Shown here: positions 1-7,719 of the stretch, piece after piece
How positions within the stretch are numbered: the stretch's first letter is position 1
How the letters are laid out: each line of letters opens with the position of its first letter
Source of the DNA: Proteobacteria bacterium UBA3413
Lineage (GTDB): Bacteria > Pseudomonadota > Gammaproteobacteria > Magnimaribacterales > D2472
Assembly (NCBI GenBank): GCA_002358345.1
Contig: DEOR01000048.1
Span: forward strand, 16,686 to 24,409
Length of the DNA stretch: 7,724 nt
Direction: 5' to 3'
The notes under the pieces: generated by a model
Told to the model about the DNA's origin: nothing
Databases searched by the model: none
What the model saw: the letters and a program-made list of their open reading frames with translations, nothing else
Made by a program: the position numbers and the translations under genes

Positions 1-1370
1 TGATGTCCTGATATATTTGGGGTATATGCGCATGAAAACCTCACAGAAATATTAGGCCTTGGTTGTTTTGAAATAATCTCTTTTGCAAATCCTTCAAAGA
101 CCCAAAATTTATTACCTATCAGGTGCTCGGAGAGAATAAGATTCTCTCCAAAGTTGTGCCCATCAAAATATTCTACTAAAAATCCCTGCTCCCCAATCAT
201 TAAGCTCTCATTAATCCTTGGAAGATATTTATGGGTATGACATCCTTTGGCGTATGTGATGTCTATTTCTGGATCGAGCCTGCTTCTTAGAGCTTCCTCA
301 GGGTGCACTTCATAATGAGGCTTCAGGCTTGCACTTCCTCCACCTATGATTTGAGCATGCTTTGCATTAGGCCCAATAATTGCTAATTTTTTAATATTTG
401 ATTGCAGCGGCAATAGTCCATCATTTTTAAGGAGCACCATGCCATCTGCAGCAGCTTTTCTGAGCAGCTTTCTATGTGCGGGCTGATCAATGGCTTCTTC
501 TGGATTGAAATCATGTCGCTCAAACCTTTTGGAGAATTCAGCCACTGTTAAAATTCTTTTGACCTTGTCATCAATCAATTCTTTATCTACCTTTCCATCC
601 TTAATGGCGCTCAATAAGCTATCACCCCAAACATTGCCCGGTCCTGGCATCTCAAGGTCAAGGCCGCCATTAGCATTAGCTTCTGTTTCAAGGGCTGCCC
701 CCCAATCACTCACCACATAGCCATCAAAACCCCATTCTGCTTTTAAAATATCTATTAATAGTTCTTGGTGTGCACTGCAATAGATATTGTTCAGCTTGTT
801 GTATGCGCTCATGATTACTTTTGCCTTGCCTTGCTTCACTCCCATCTCAAATGGAAGCAAGTAGAGTTCCCTAAGAGTACGCTCATCAATATTAGAGCTA
901 ATAGCATGTCTATCAAATTCAGTATCATTGCCAACAAAATGTTTTAAACAGGCTGCCACATTTTTAGATTGAACCCCTTGAACATACTGAACAGCAATTT
1001 TTCCAGTCAACAATGGATCTTCTGAGAAACTTTCAAAATGCCTGCCTCCAAGAGGGTGCCTATGGATATTAATGGTGGGTCCGAGTAGAACGTCCACATC
1101 TTTTGCATTTGCCTCTTCTCCCAAGGCAATTCCAAGCTGATGAACCAGAGCAAGATCCCAAGTTGATCCTATAGAAATAGCGCATGGAAAGCATGCAGAA
1201 GTTTTACCGGAAATAGAGTCACCCCTGACCCCATTTGGGCCATCGGACATCTTGATGGATGGAACACCCGCATGATCAATTTTATTTGTATACCAAGAAT
1301 TAAAGCCGCTAAGCAAGGAGACTTTTTCCTCTAAGCTCAGTTGCCTGAGTATTTGATCTATATCTGACAT
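1..1370 (-). CDS. GH3 beta-glucosidase-type glycoside hydrolase with PA14 insertion (partial, C-terminus off the left edge)
   Basis: Glycoside hydrolase family 3 enzyme, expected to release terminal beta-linked glucose (or a related sugar) from oligosaccharides or small glycosides with retention of configuration. I translated 456 codons from the ATG at 1370 to the window edge. Family signatures are clear: SDGPNGVRG (42-50), LGPTINIHRHPLGGRHFE (97-114), KHFVGND (143-149) and GYVVSDWGA (217-225), where Asp222 is the expected nucleophile. Asp43, Arg110, Lys143 and His144 match the usual sugar-binding residues of the -1 subsite. The alpha/beta sandwich domain begins near 305 (AAADGMVLLKNDGLLPL), and about residues 395-456 (GFLVEYFDG onward) look like the start of a PA14 domain inserted in it. 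The acid/base glutamate and the C-terminal domains lie beyond the window. No signal peptide is visible, so the part seen suggests a cytoplasmic enzyme. An in-frame TAA lies two codons upstream of the ATG, so no longer start exists. The nearest Shine-Dalgarno-like AAGGA is about 14 nt away, which is long. Substrate specificity cannot be read from the sequence. Confidence 0.95.
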   Translation of the reverse strand, partial: MSDIDQILRQLSLEEKVSLLSGFNSWYTNKIDHAGVPSIKMSDGPNGVRGDSISGKTSACFPCAISIGSTWDLALVHQLGIALGEEANAKDVDVLLGPTINIHRHPLGGRHFESFSEDPLLTGKIAVQYVQGVQSKNVAACLKHFVGNDTEFDRHAISSNIDERTLRELYLLPFEMGVKQGKAKVIMSAYNKLNNIYCSAHQELLIDILKAEWGFDGYVVSDWGAALETEANANGGLDLEMPGPGNVWGDSLLSAIKDGKVDKELIDDKVKRILTVAEFSKRFERHDFNPEEAIDQPAHRKLLRKAAADGMVLLKNDGLLPLQSNIKKLAIIGPNAKHAQIIGGGSASLKPHYEVHPEEALRSRLDPEIDITYAKGCHTHKYLPRINESLMIGEQGFLVEYFDGHNFGENLILSEHLIGNKFWVFEGFAKEIISKQPRPNISVRFSCAYTPNISGH

Positions 1371-1413
1371 AGGTTAATCTTAATTCCTTTGTGAATAAAA
1401 GCACAAATTTTAC

Positions 1414-1435
1414 GCCCTTGGATTATGCCCTTGGA
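1414..1435 (-). promoter_or_regulatory. Candidate GH3 gene promoter with 9-bp direct repeats around the -10 box
   Basis: On the minus strand a CATAAT box (1427-1422, five of six matches to the sigma-70 -10) lies between two identical copies of TCCAAGGGC (plus strand GCCCTTGGA at 1414-1422 and 1427-1435), repeating every 13 bp. A weak -35 (TTTAAA, 1449-1444) lies 16 bp upstream. Transcription would begin near 1415, about 45 nt before the GH3 start codon. The repeats overlap the -10 box, as a repressor site would. Promoter and operator roles are inferred from pattern only. Confidence 0.4.
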
Positions 1436-1501
1436 ATTGATTTTTTAAATCGGATGTCGTCTTGGTAACAATTCTTTAAATAGACAGAACCATTAAATAA
1501 T

Positions 1502-1554
1502 TTGCCCTTCTTCTTGCTGTTCATTAATATGGTGATTCATGCGAGATAATGAAT
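1502..1554 (+). promoter_or_regulatory. Candidate promoter and dyad upstream of the LLM oxidoreductase operon
   Basis: A possible sigma-70 promoter is TTGCCC (1502-1507), a 17-bp spacer and TAATAT (1525-1530), each matching consensus at four of six positions. Just downstream is a perfect inverted repeat, ATTCAT (1535-1540), 8 nt, ATGAAT (1549-1554), which would sit at the predicted transcription start as an operator might. GATAAT at 1545-1550 is an alternative -10 but has no good -35. This is weak pattern evidence. Confidence 0.25.
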
Positions 1555-1607
1555 TTGGTGCATGACAATATTTTTATTTCAAACCTGTAAAAGAAAAGGA
1601 AGGAGCA

Positions 1608-2495
1608 ATGAAATTAGTCTTAGGTTTATTTGGTCTAGAAAATTTTTATGGTGGCGATATCAAATCTTATATTGAAATAGCTCAGATGGGAGAGGAGCTT
1701 GGATTTGACTCTGTCAGCGTTACAGATCATGTGGTCATGGGCAAGAATCTTCATAAGTATCCTTTTGGGCAATTCCCAATGCCATCAGACGCACCATGGT
1801 ATGAGCCCCTAACTCTCCTAACCATGATAGGAGCCAATACAACCTCGATTAATCTTGCAACGGCAATCTTGATTGCCCCCCTCAGAAGTCCAGCGCTCCT
1901 TGCAAAGACGGCCGCAAGTCTTGATGCTATGTCCAATGGAAGGCTAGAACTTGGTGTAGGGTTAGGCTGGCAGCAAGAAGAATATGAGGCATCAGGTATT
2001 GCCTTTGAGAATCGCGCAAAAATTTTTTGGGAAACTTTAGATATCTGCAAACTACTGTGGGAGGGCGGCCCTGTTTCGTATCAGGGAGAGATGTTTGAGT
2101 TTAATGACATTTGGTGCCAACCAAAGCCCGCTCAAGGCAGGGACATACCTTTGTTGTTCGGCGTTAAGATGACCGAATCCAATGCTCTAAAAATAGCAAA
2201 AGTTGGTCATGGATGGATACCGATCAAGACCAGTCGAGATTTTATCTCTGAAGGCAGAGCAATGCTTGAGAAAGCTTTTCAAGAAGAGGGCAGGCAAGAT
2301 AAGCCAAGGATTAGGGGTCAATTACCAACATGCCTCGACTCGAACGGTGTCCCCAGCGTTGACCTTACATTAAAAGAATTAGAGAAATCAATGGATGCCG
2401 GCTTGGGGGAGATAGAGGTTTTTCCAATTAACTTTGCGCAGTCACCAGAGCATTTGCGTGAAGTTTTAGAATTAATTGCAGAGCTAAAAAAATAA
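1608..2495 (+). CDS. LLM-class flavin/F420-type oxidoreductase (luciferase-like monooxygenase family)
   Basis: A 295-residue luciferase-like TIM-barrel oxidoreductase. These enzymes use reduced FMN or coenzyme F420 to oxidise or reduce small organic substrates. Supporting features are the N-terminal strand (KLVLGLFGLEN), GFDSVSVTDHV at 32-42, the segment EPLTLLTMIGANTTSINLAT at 66-85, the block from 93 to 122 (RSPALLAKTAASLD, then GRLELGVGLGW), the RAKIFWETLDICKLLWEG helix at 136-153, and QPKP (171-174) followed by IPLLFGV (180-186). Overall it resembles the Rv2161c-like subgroup often named 'F420-dependent', but the name does not settle the cofactor. If the host is a Gammaproteobacterium without F420, FMN is more likely. 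The start has a good Shine-Dalgarno (AAGGA at 1596-1600, 7 nt before ATG, continuing into AGGAG). It heads an operon with the SnoaL-like gene and is transcribed away from the GH3 gene, which suggests, without proof, oxidation of an aglycone or other organic compound. The substrate is unknown. Confidence 0.9.
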   Translation: MKLVLGLFGLENFYGGDIKSYIEIAQMGEELGFDSVSVTDHVVMGKNLHKYPFGQFPMPSDAPWYEPLTLLTMIGANTTSINLATAILIAPLRSPALLAKTAASLDAMSNGRLELGVGLGWQQEEYEASGIAFENRAKIFWETLDICKLLWEGGPVSYQGEMFEFNDIWCQPKPAQGRDIPLLFGVKMTESNALKIAKVGHGWIPIKTSRDFISEGRAMLEKAFQEEGRQDKPRIRGQLPTCLDSNGVPSVDLTLKELEKSMDAGLGEIEVFPINFAQSPEHLREVLELIAELKK

Positions 2496-2899
2496 TGAGT
2501 AAACAGGATATTGCGACTCAAATCATTTACCAATATGCATCTATGCTTGATGCAAAGAATTTCTCCGACCTGCCAACCATTATGTGGAATGACTTTTCTC
2601 TTACAGGACCTTATGAATTAAATAGCCTAGAGATTTTCATGGGTGCGGTTGAACAGAATCTTGGTGCCTATCAAAAAACCATGCACTTTATTGGTAATAT
2701 TGAAGGGCGATGGGACAGGGATATCTATACCGGCAAGACATACTGCATCGCCAGCCATATGTTTGCAGAAAATGGTCAATCCAAAAAGCTAGATATGGGA
2801 ATTATCTATGATGACACGATTGAGTTGAGAGAGGGCGTTGCTAAGTTTATTAATAGGCACTTTAATCTTCAGTGGCAAAAAACCGACCTTTTGAATTAA
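2495..2899 (+). CDS. SnoaL-like / NTF2-fold protein
   Basis: A 134-residue protein of the SnoaL-like branch of the NTF2 superfamily, a small cone-shaped alpha+beta fold seen in polyketide cyclases, ketosteroid isomerase-like enzymes, small subunits of ring-hydroxylating dioxygenases and many proteins of unknown role. Recognisable elements are the N-terminal helices with YASMLDAKNFSDLPTIMWND (14-33), the TMHFIGNIEGRW segment (62-73), the strand GKTYCIASHMF (80-90) and the closing strand with RHFNLQWQKTD (121-131). Family, not function, is what these support. Its ATG (2495-2497) uses the last A of the preceding TAA stop (2493-2495), and there is no convincing Shine-Dalgarno, so translation is probably coupled to the oxidoreductase gene and the two products likely act in one pathway. 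It ends 9 nt before the end of the convergent oxyR. It could be an isomerase, cyclase, hydratase or a non-catalytic partner. Confidence 0.8.
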   Translation: MSKQDIATQIIYQYASMLDAKNFSDLPTIMWNDFSLTGPYELNSLEIFMGAVEQNLGAYQKTMHFIGNIEGRWDRDIYTGKTYCIASHMFAENGQSKKLDMGIIYDDTIELREGVAKFINRHFNLQWQKTDLLN

Positions 2900-2908
2900 G
2901 CAAGAAAC

Positions 2909-3817
2909 TTACTTTTTTGAGCTCAAGTGCTGAGACATTGCATCTTTAAATAAGTCTTTAAGCAATTCAGCACCTTTCATTCCAGAATATGTTGGCCTCA
3001 TAATCAAAGCAATTTCTCTATGAGGACCAGGTTCATTTAAGTGCGATCTTAGCAAATCTTTGTTGGAGCTGAGAAGTTGATCCAGCGCCATATGCGGAAC
3101 TAATGTAGTGCCCATATTTCCTTGCACCAGCTGAATTAAAGTTACCAAGCTGGATGCTTTAACAACATGTTTGGAATGAGAAGAAATTTTACATGCATCA
3201 AGGATGTGGTCTTTTAAGCAGTGACCATCCTCTAATAGCATTAATTCAGAATGCTCTAATTGAGTTGCTCGAATCTCTTTTGTTCCGGCATGCTTCGTTT
3301 CATGATGCGCTACCCAATAGAAGTCTTCTTCCCAGAATTTTAAAGAAATGAGTCCATCTAAGTTATATGGCAGCGCTAGTATGGCCATGTCTAACTCCCC
3401 ATTTTTTACCTTGTCTACAAGCTTATTTGACTGACCCTCCTCAATTTTTAAGCTGAGTCCAGGAAAATCTTGTTTAATTTTTGGCAGCACAATGGGCAAG
3501 AAATATGGGCTAATGGTTGGAATAATTCCAATAGACAGCACTTTACCAAGAGGTTCAACTTGACTCTCTGCCAATCGTTGAATATCGCGAACTTGCAAAT
3601 GAATGGATTGTGCTTGTTGCAAAAACTCCATCCCCAAGGTGGTGACAAATACTTTTTTATTAGCTCTTTCGAATACCTGAAATCCTAAATGTCTTTCCAT
3701 TTCAGTGATTGCATTGCTGAGAGTCGACGGAGAAATAAAGCAAGCTTCAGCTGCTTTTTTAAAATGCAGGGTTTTCTTAACTGCCAAAGCGTAGTCCATT
3801 TGTTTAAGTGTCAACAT
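2909..3817 (-). CDS. oxyR: OxyR, LysR-family hydrogen peroxide-sensing regulator
   Basis: A 302-residue LysR-type regulator that matches OxyR along its length. The winged helix-turn-helix occupies about residues 1-60 (HFKKAAEACFISPSTLSNAI is the HTH). A linker helix follows, then the effector domain from about 93 (LSIGIIPTISPYFLPIVLP is typical of OxyR). The decisive feature is LLEDGHC followed by LKDHILDAC: Cys200 and Cys209 have the same spacing as Cys199 and Cys208 of E. coli OxyR, which form a disulfide on exposure to peroxide. The C-terminal block LVQGNMGTTLVP also fits. It is transcribed away from katG across 157 bp, as expected for a regulator of katG that may also control itself. The start (MLTLKQMDYALAV) aligns with known OxyR N-termini. 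The upstream Shine-Dalgarno is weak. It converges on the SnoaL-like gene with 9 nt between stops, and I see no clear terminator between them. Confidence 0.95.
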   Translation of the reverse strand: MLTLKQMDYALAVKKTLHFKKAAEACFISPSTLSNAITEMERHLGFQVFERANKKVFVTTLGMEFLQQAQSIHLQVRDIQRLAESQVEPLGKVLSIGIIPTISPYFLPIVLPKIKQDFPGLSLKIEEGQSNKLVDKVKNGELDMAILALPYNLDGLISLKFWEEDFYWVAHHETKHAGTKEIRATQLEHSELMLLEDGHCLKDHILDACKISSHSKHVVKASSLVTLIQLVQGNMGTTLVPHMALDQLLSSNKDLLRSHLNEPGPHREIALIMRPTYSGMKGAELLKDLFKDAMSQHLSSKK

Positions 3818-6107
<2,290 letters not shown>

Positions 6108-6128
6108 TGAACTAGCTAGGCTTATTTT

Positions 6129-6157
6129 AAAAAAGGGCTCATTTGAGCCCTTTTTTT
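6129..6157 (+). terminator. Rho-independent terminator after katG, usable on both strands
   Basis: A perfect GGGCTC (6135-6140), ATTT loop, GAGCCC (6145-6150) hairpin is preceded by six A and followed by seven T. The flanking A and T runs can extend the stem and give a U-tract in either direction. It lies 21 nt after the katG stop and about 22 nt beyond the stop of the minus-strand small ORF, so it probably ends both transcripts. Confidence 0.93.
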
Positions 6158-6179
6158 GGATCTACAAATAATAAGTAGT

Positions 6180-6344
6180 TTAGAAATGTGGAGGTTTTTC
6201 ATAATCTATTGGCGGGAACTTAAATTTTTGATCTCTCAAGTCAATCTTTTCTCTTTTTTTAATGTATTTGGGCATCACATCAGCGGCATCATCAGTAGCG
6301 GACGGAAGCTCCTTTTTGTCATTATCCAGCTTATCTTTACTCAT
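6180..6344 (-). CDS. Small hypothetical protein, 54 residues, highly charged
   Basis: I do not recognise this protein. From the ATG at 6344 it encodes 54 residues: a polar, charged N-terminal half (MSKDKLDNDKKELPSATDD) probably disordered, a middle segment with VMPKYIKKREKIDLRD (23-38), and a proline/aromatic tail, KFKFPPIDYEKPPHF. There is no transmembrane segment or signal peptide. Support for it being real: it fills an otherwise empty gap between katG and coaD, its composition is soluble-protein-like and unlike a random translation of AT-rich DNA, AAGAG stands a few nt before the ATG as a weak Shine-Dalgarno, and the downstream hairpin would also terminate it. In-frame starts further upstream (to 6440) would overlap coaD and add a segment reading like translated intergenic DNA, so I chose the inner ATG. 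The basic middle segment could bind nucleic acid or a protein partner, but that is only a guess. Confidence 0.55.
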   Translation of the reverse strand: MSKDKLDNDKKELPSATDDAADVMPKYIKKREKIDLRDQKFKFPPIDYEKPPHF

Positions 6345-6393
6345 AATCTCTTTTTCTAAATATTGATACAGTTTACCTAATCTAAGGAATATT

Positions 6394-6421
6394 TTGATGA
6401 AACATAAATATTTAGTATGAT
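6394..6421 (+). promoter_or_regulatory. Candidate coaD promoter placed for a leaderless mRNA
   Basis: TATGAT (6416-6421, five of six matches to the -10 consensus) lies 16 bp after TTGATG (6394-6399, four of six matches to the -35). The predicted transcription start falls at or next to the A of the coaD ATG (6428). Together with the missing Shine-Dalgarno this would suit a leaderless transcript. AT-rich DNA gives chance -10 matches easily, so this is weak. Confidence 0.3.
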
Positions 6422-6427
6422 CCATTG

Positions 6428-6910
6428 ATGAAAATAGCAATCTACCCTGGTTCGTTTGATCCCATTACTTTTGGTCACATAGATATTACTGAGCGAGCGT
6501 GCGCACTGTTTGATAAAGTCATAGTCAGTGTCGCTGAAAGCAAGTCTAAAAACCCGCTTTTTACCGTTGCTGAACGAATTGATTTGGCTCAAGAAATTTT
6601 TAAAGATAATCAAAAGATTGAGGTCATAGGTTATGCCAGCAAGCTGACTGTTAATCTTGCAAGAGAGAATAATGCTATCGCAATTATCAGAGGGTTAAGA
6701 GCTGTTGCAGACTTTGAATATGAATTTCAGCTTGCAACCATGAATCGCAGTCTTGCCCCAGATATTGAGAGTATTTTCTTTACTCCCAAGGACACTCTGA
6801 TATATGTCTCCTCTAGTTTGGTAAAAGAAATTGCTAAGCTTGGTGGAGATGTGTCTCGCTTCGTTAGTCCGAATGTCAAAGATGCACTTGCTAACAAATA
6901 CTCCGCTTAA
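6428..6910 (+). CDS. coaD: Phosphopantetheine adenylyltransferase CoaD
   Basis: Catalyses the fourth step of coenzyme A synthesis, transferring AMP from ATP to 4'-phosphopantetheine to give dephospho-CoA and pyrophosphate, in the cytoplasm. The protein has 160 residues, the usual bacterial length. It is a nucleotidyltransferase Rossmann-type fold with YPGSFDPITFGHIDI at 6-20 containing the ATP-binding T/HxGH motif (Thr14 to His17), Lys41/Asn42 in the region where E. coli has the substrate-binding Lys42, IRGLRAVADFEYE at 87-99 (Arg88 and the invariant family block), and YVSSSLVKEIA at 126-136, the ISSTxVR/K-type motif. I chose the ATG at 6428. A TTG directly before it (6425) is in frame, but MKIAIYPGSFDP aligns better with known N-termini. 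No Shine-Dalgarno precedes it. The gene converges on mutM, as in E. coli, with overlapping stop codons. Confidence 0.96.
   Translation: MKIAIYPGSFDPITFGHIDITERACALFDKVIVSVAESKSKNPLFTVAERIDLAQEIFKDNQKIEVIGYASKLTVNLARENNAIAIIRGLRAVADFEYEFQLATMNRSLAPDIESIFFTPKDTLIYVSSSLVKEIAKLGGDVSRFVSPNVKDALANKYSA
6907..6910. other. Shared TTAA: overlapping convergent stops of coaD and mutM
   Basis: The palindrome TTAA gives TAA to coaD on the plus strand (6908-6910) and TAA to mutM on the minus strand (6909-6907). The two genes overlap by 4 nt with no room for a dedicated terminator between them, so each transcript must run into the other gene's 3' end. Confidence 0.95.
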
Positions 6911-7719
6911 CTCTGGCATTTGTTGCAAAAAAAAGAGGCTCGCTGGGTCTGAACTATTCTTTGAATGATACCAGTTTTACATCTTAAGCATTCTTGGCCT
7001 TCACGATCATAAACTGCTAATTCAATCTTAAAGTAACCTTGATTGCCATCTGGTCGATAGAAATCTTTCAGCGTTGTCCCCCCAACCTCAATAGCCCTTT
7101 GAAGAATTTTTTTTGCTGACTCTGCAATGGCCACAGATTTTTTCTTAGTAATTAATCTGGATCGTTTGGTGGGGCGAATACCAACATCAAATAGAATTTC
7201 ATTGGCGTAGATGTTACCAATGCCAACAACATGGGATTGATTCATTAGCGAGATCTTGATTGGAGAGTTCACTTTTCGCAGCTTTTTAAATAGATACTCG
7301 CCATCAAAGTCTGCTGACAAGGGTTCTGGTCCGAGTTTATCGAGTAAAAAATGATGTTGAGGGTCTGATACAAAGTGCAGCGATCCAAATCTTCGAGGAT
7401 CATTGTAAATTAACTTGGCATCTTGAAAAATAAACTCAACATGATCATGTTTTTTATAAAAGTTAGATTCCTTTTCAGCTATTCGAACTGTTCCAGTCAT
7501 CCCAAGGTGAAGCAATATTTGAGAGCCATCAACATGAAATAGAATATATTTTGCCCTTCGGCTAATCTGATCAACTGTGACCCCTTTAAGATTTTTAAAT
7601 GCTTCTAGATCTACTGGCCATCTAAGATTTGGGTTATGAATTTCTACAGATTCAAGAATGTGATTCTGAAATGACTGTATTGCTCGAACTGAGGTTTCTA
7701 CCTCAGGTAATTCTGGCAT
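6907..7719 (-). CDS. mutM: Formamidopyrimidine-DNA glycosylase MutM (Fpg)
   Basis: Base-excision repair enzyme that removes 8-oxoguanine and formamidopyrimidines from DNA and nicks the backbone by beta,delta-elimination. It is complete at 270 residues. The N-terminus MPELPEVET supplies the catalytic proline (residue 2) and glutamate (residue 3). Lys57 (RRAKYIL) is the conserved active-site lysine. HLGMTG (71-76, Met74) and DPRRFG (107-112, Arg109 and Phe111) provide the residues that fill the gap left by the flipped base. GIGNIYANE (166-174) belongs to the helix-two-turn-helix region, and GGTTLKDF (213-220) is conserved. The C-terminal zinc finger uses Cys244, Cys247, Cys265 and Cys268, with Arg260 as the DNA-contacting arginine. 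The gap between the inner cysteines is 17 residues, one more than in E. coli Fpg. ATG at 7719 is fixed by the N-terminal motif; GGATA just upstream is a partial Shine-Dalgarno at the window edge. It is convergent with coaD. Confidence 0.97.
   Translation of the reverse strand: MPELPEVETSVRAIQSFQNHILESVEIHNPNLRWPVDLEAFKNLKGVTVDQISRRAKYILFHVDGSQILLHLGMTGTVRIAEKESNFYKKHDHVEFIFQDAKLIYNDPRRFGSLHFVSDPQHHFLLDKLGPEPLSADFDGEYLFKKLRKVNSPIKISLMNQSHVVGIGNIYANEILFDVGIRPTKRSRLITKKKSVAIAESAKKILQRAIEVGGTTLKDFYRPDGNQGYFKIELAVYDREGQECLRCKTGIIQRIVQTQRASFFCNKCQS

Noticed and set aside
490..947. Plus-strand ORFs of 76 and 60 codons
   Set aside because: They lie antisense within the GH3 gene, whose minus-strand frame is open throughout and carries all family motifs. 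The plus-strand translations show no recognisable domain.
1751..2050. Minus-strand 99-codon ORF
   Set aside because: Antisense shadow of the LLM oxidoreductase, with no family resemblance and no ribosome binding site.
2900..2930. Possible terminator between the SnoaL-like gene and oxyR (palindrome TTGAGCTCAA at 2917-2926 next to a T run)
   Set aside because: The stem is short, lies inside the oxyR coding end and has no adequate loop, so it does not make a credible hairpin.
6425..6427. TTG as the start codon of coaD
   Set aside because: It adds one residue before an ATG that aligns with the usual CoaD N-terminus, and no ribosome binding site favours it.
6345..6440. Longer 86-residue version of the small minus-strand protein, starting at 6440
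   Set aside because: The added 32 residues would overlap the start of coaD and read like translated intergenic DNA. The ATG at 6344 has a weak ribosome binding site and gives a uniformly charged protein.
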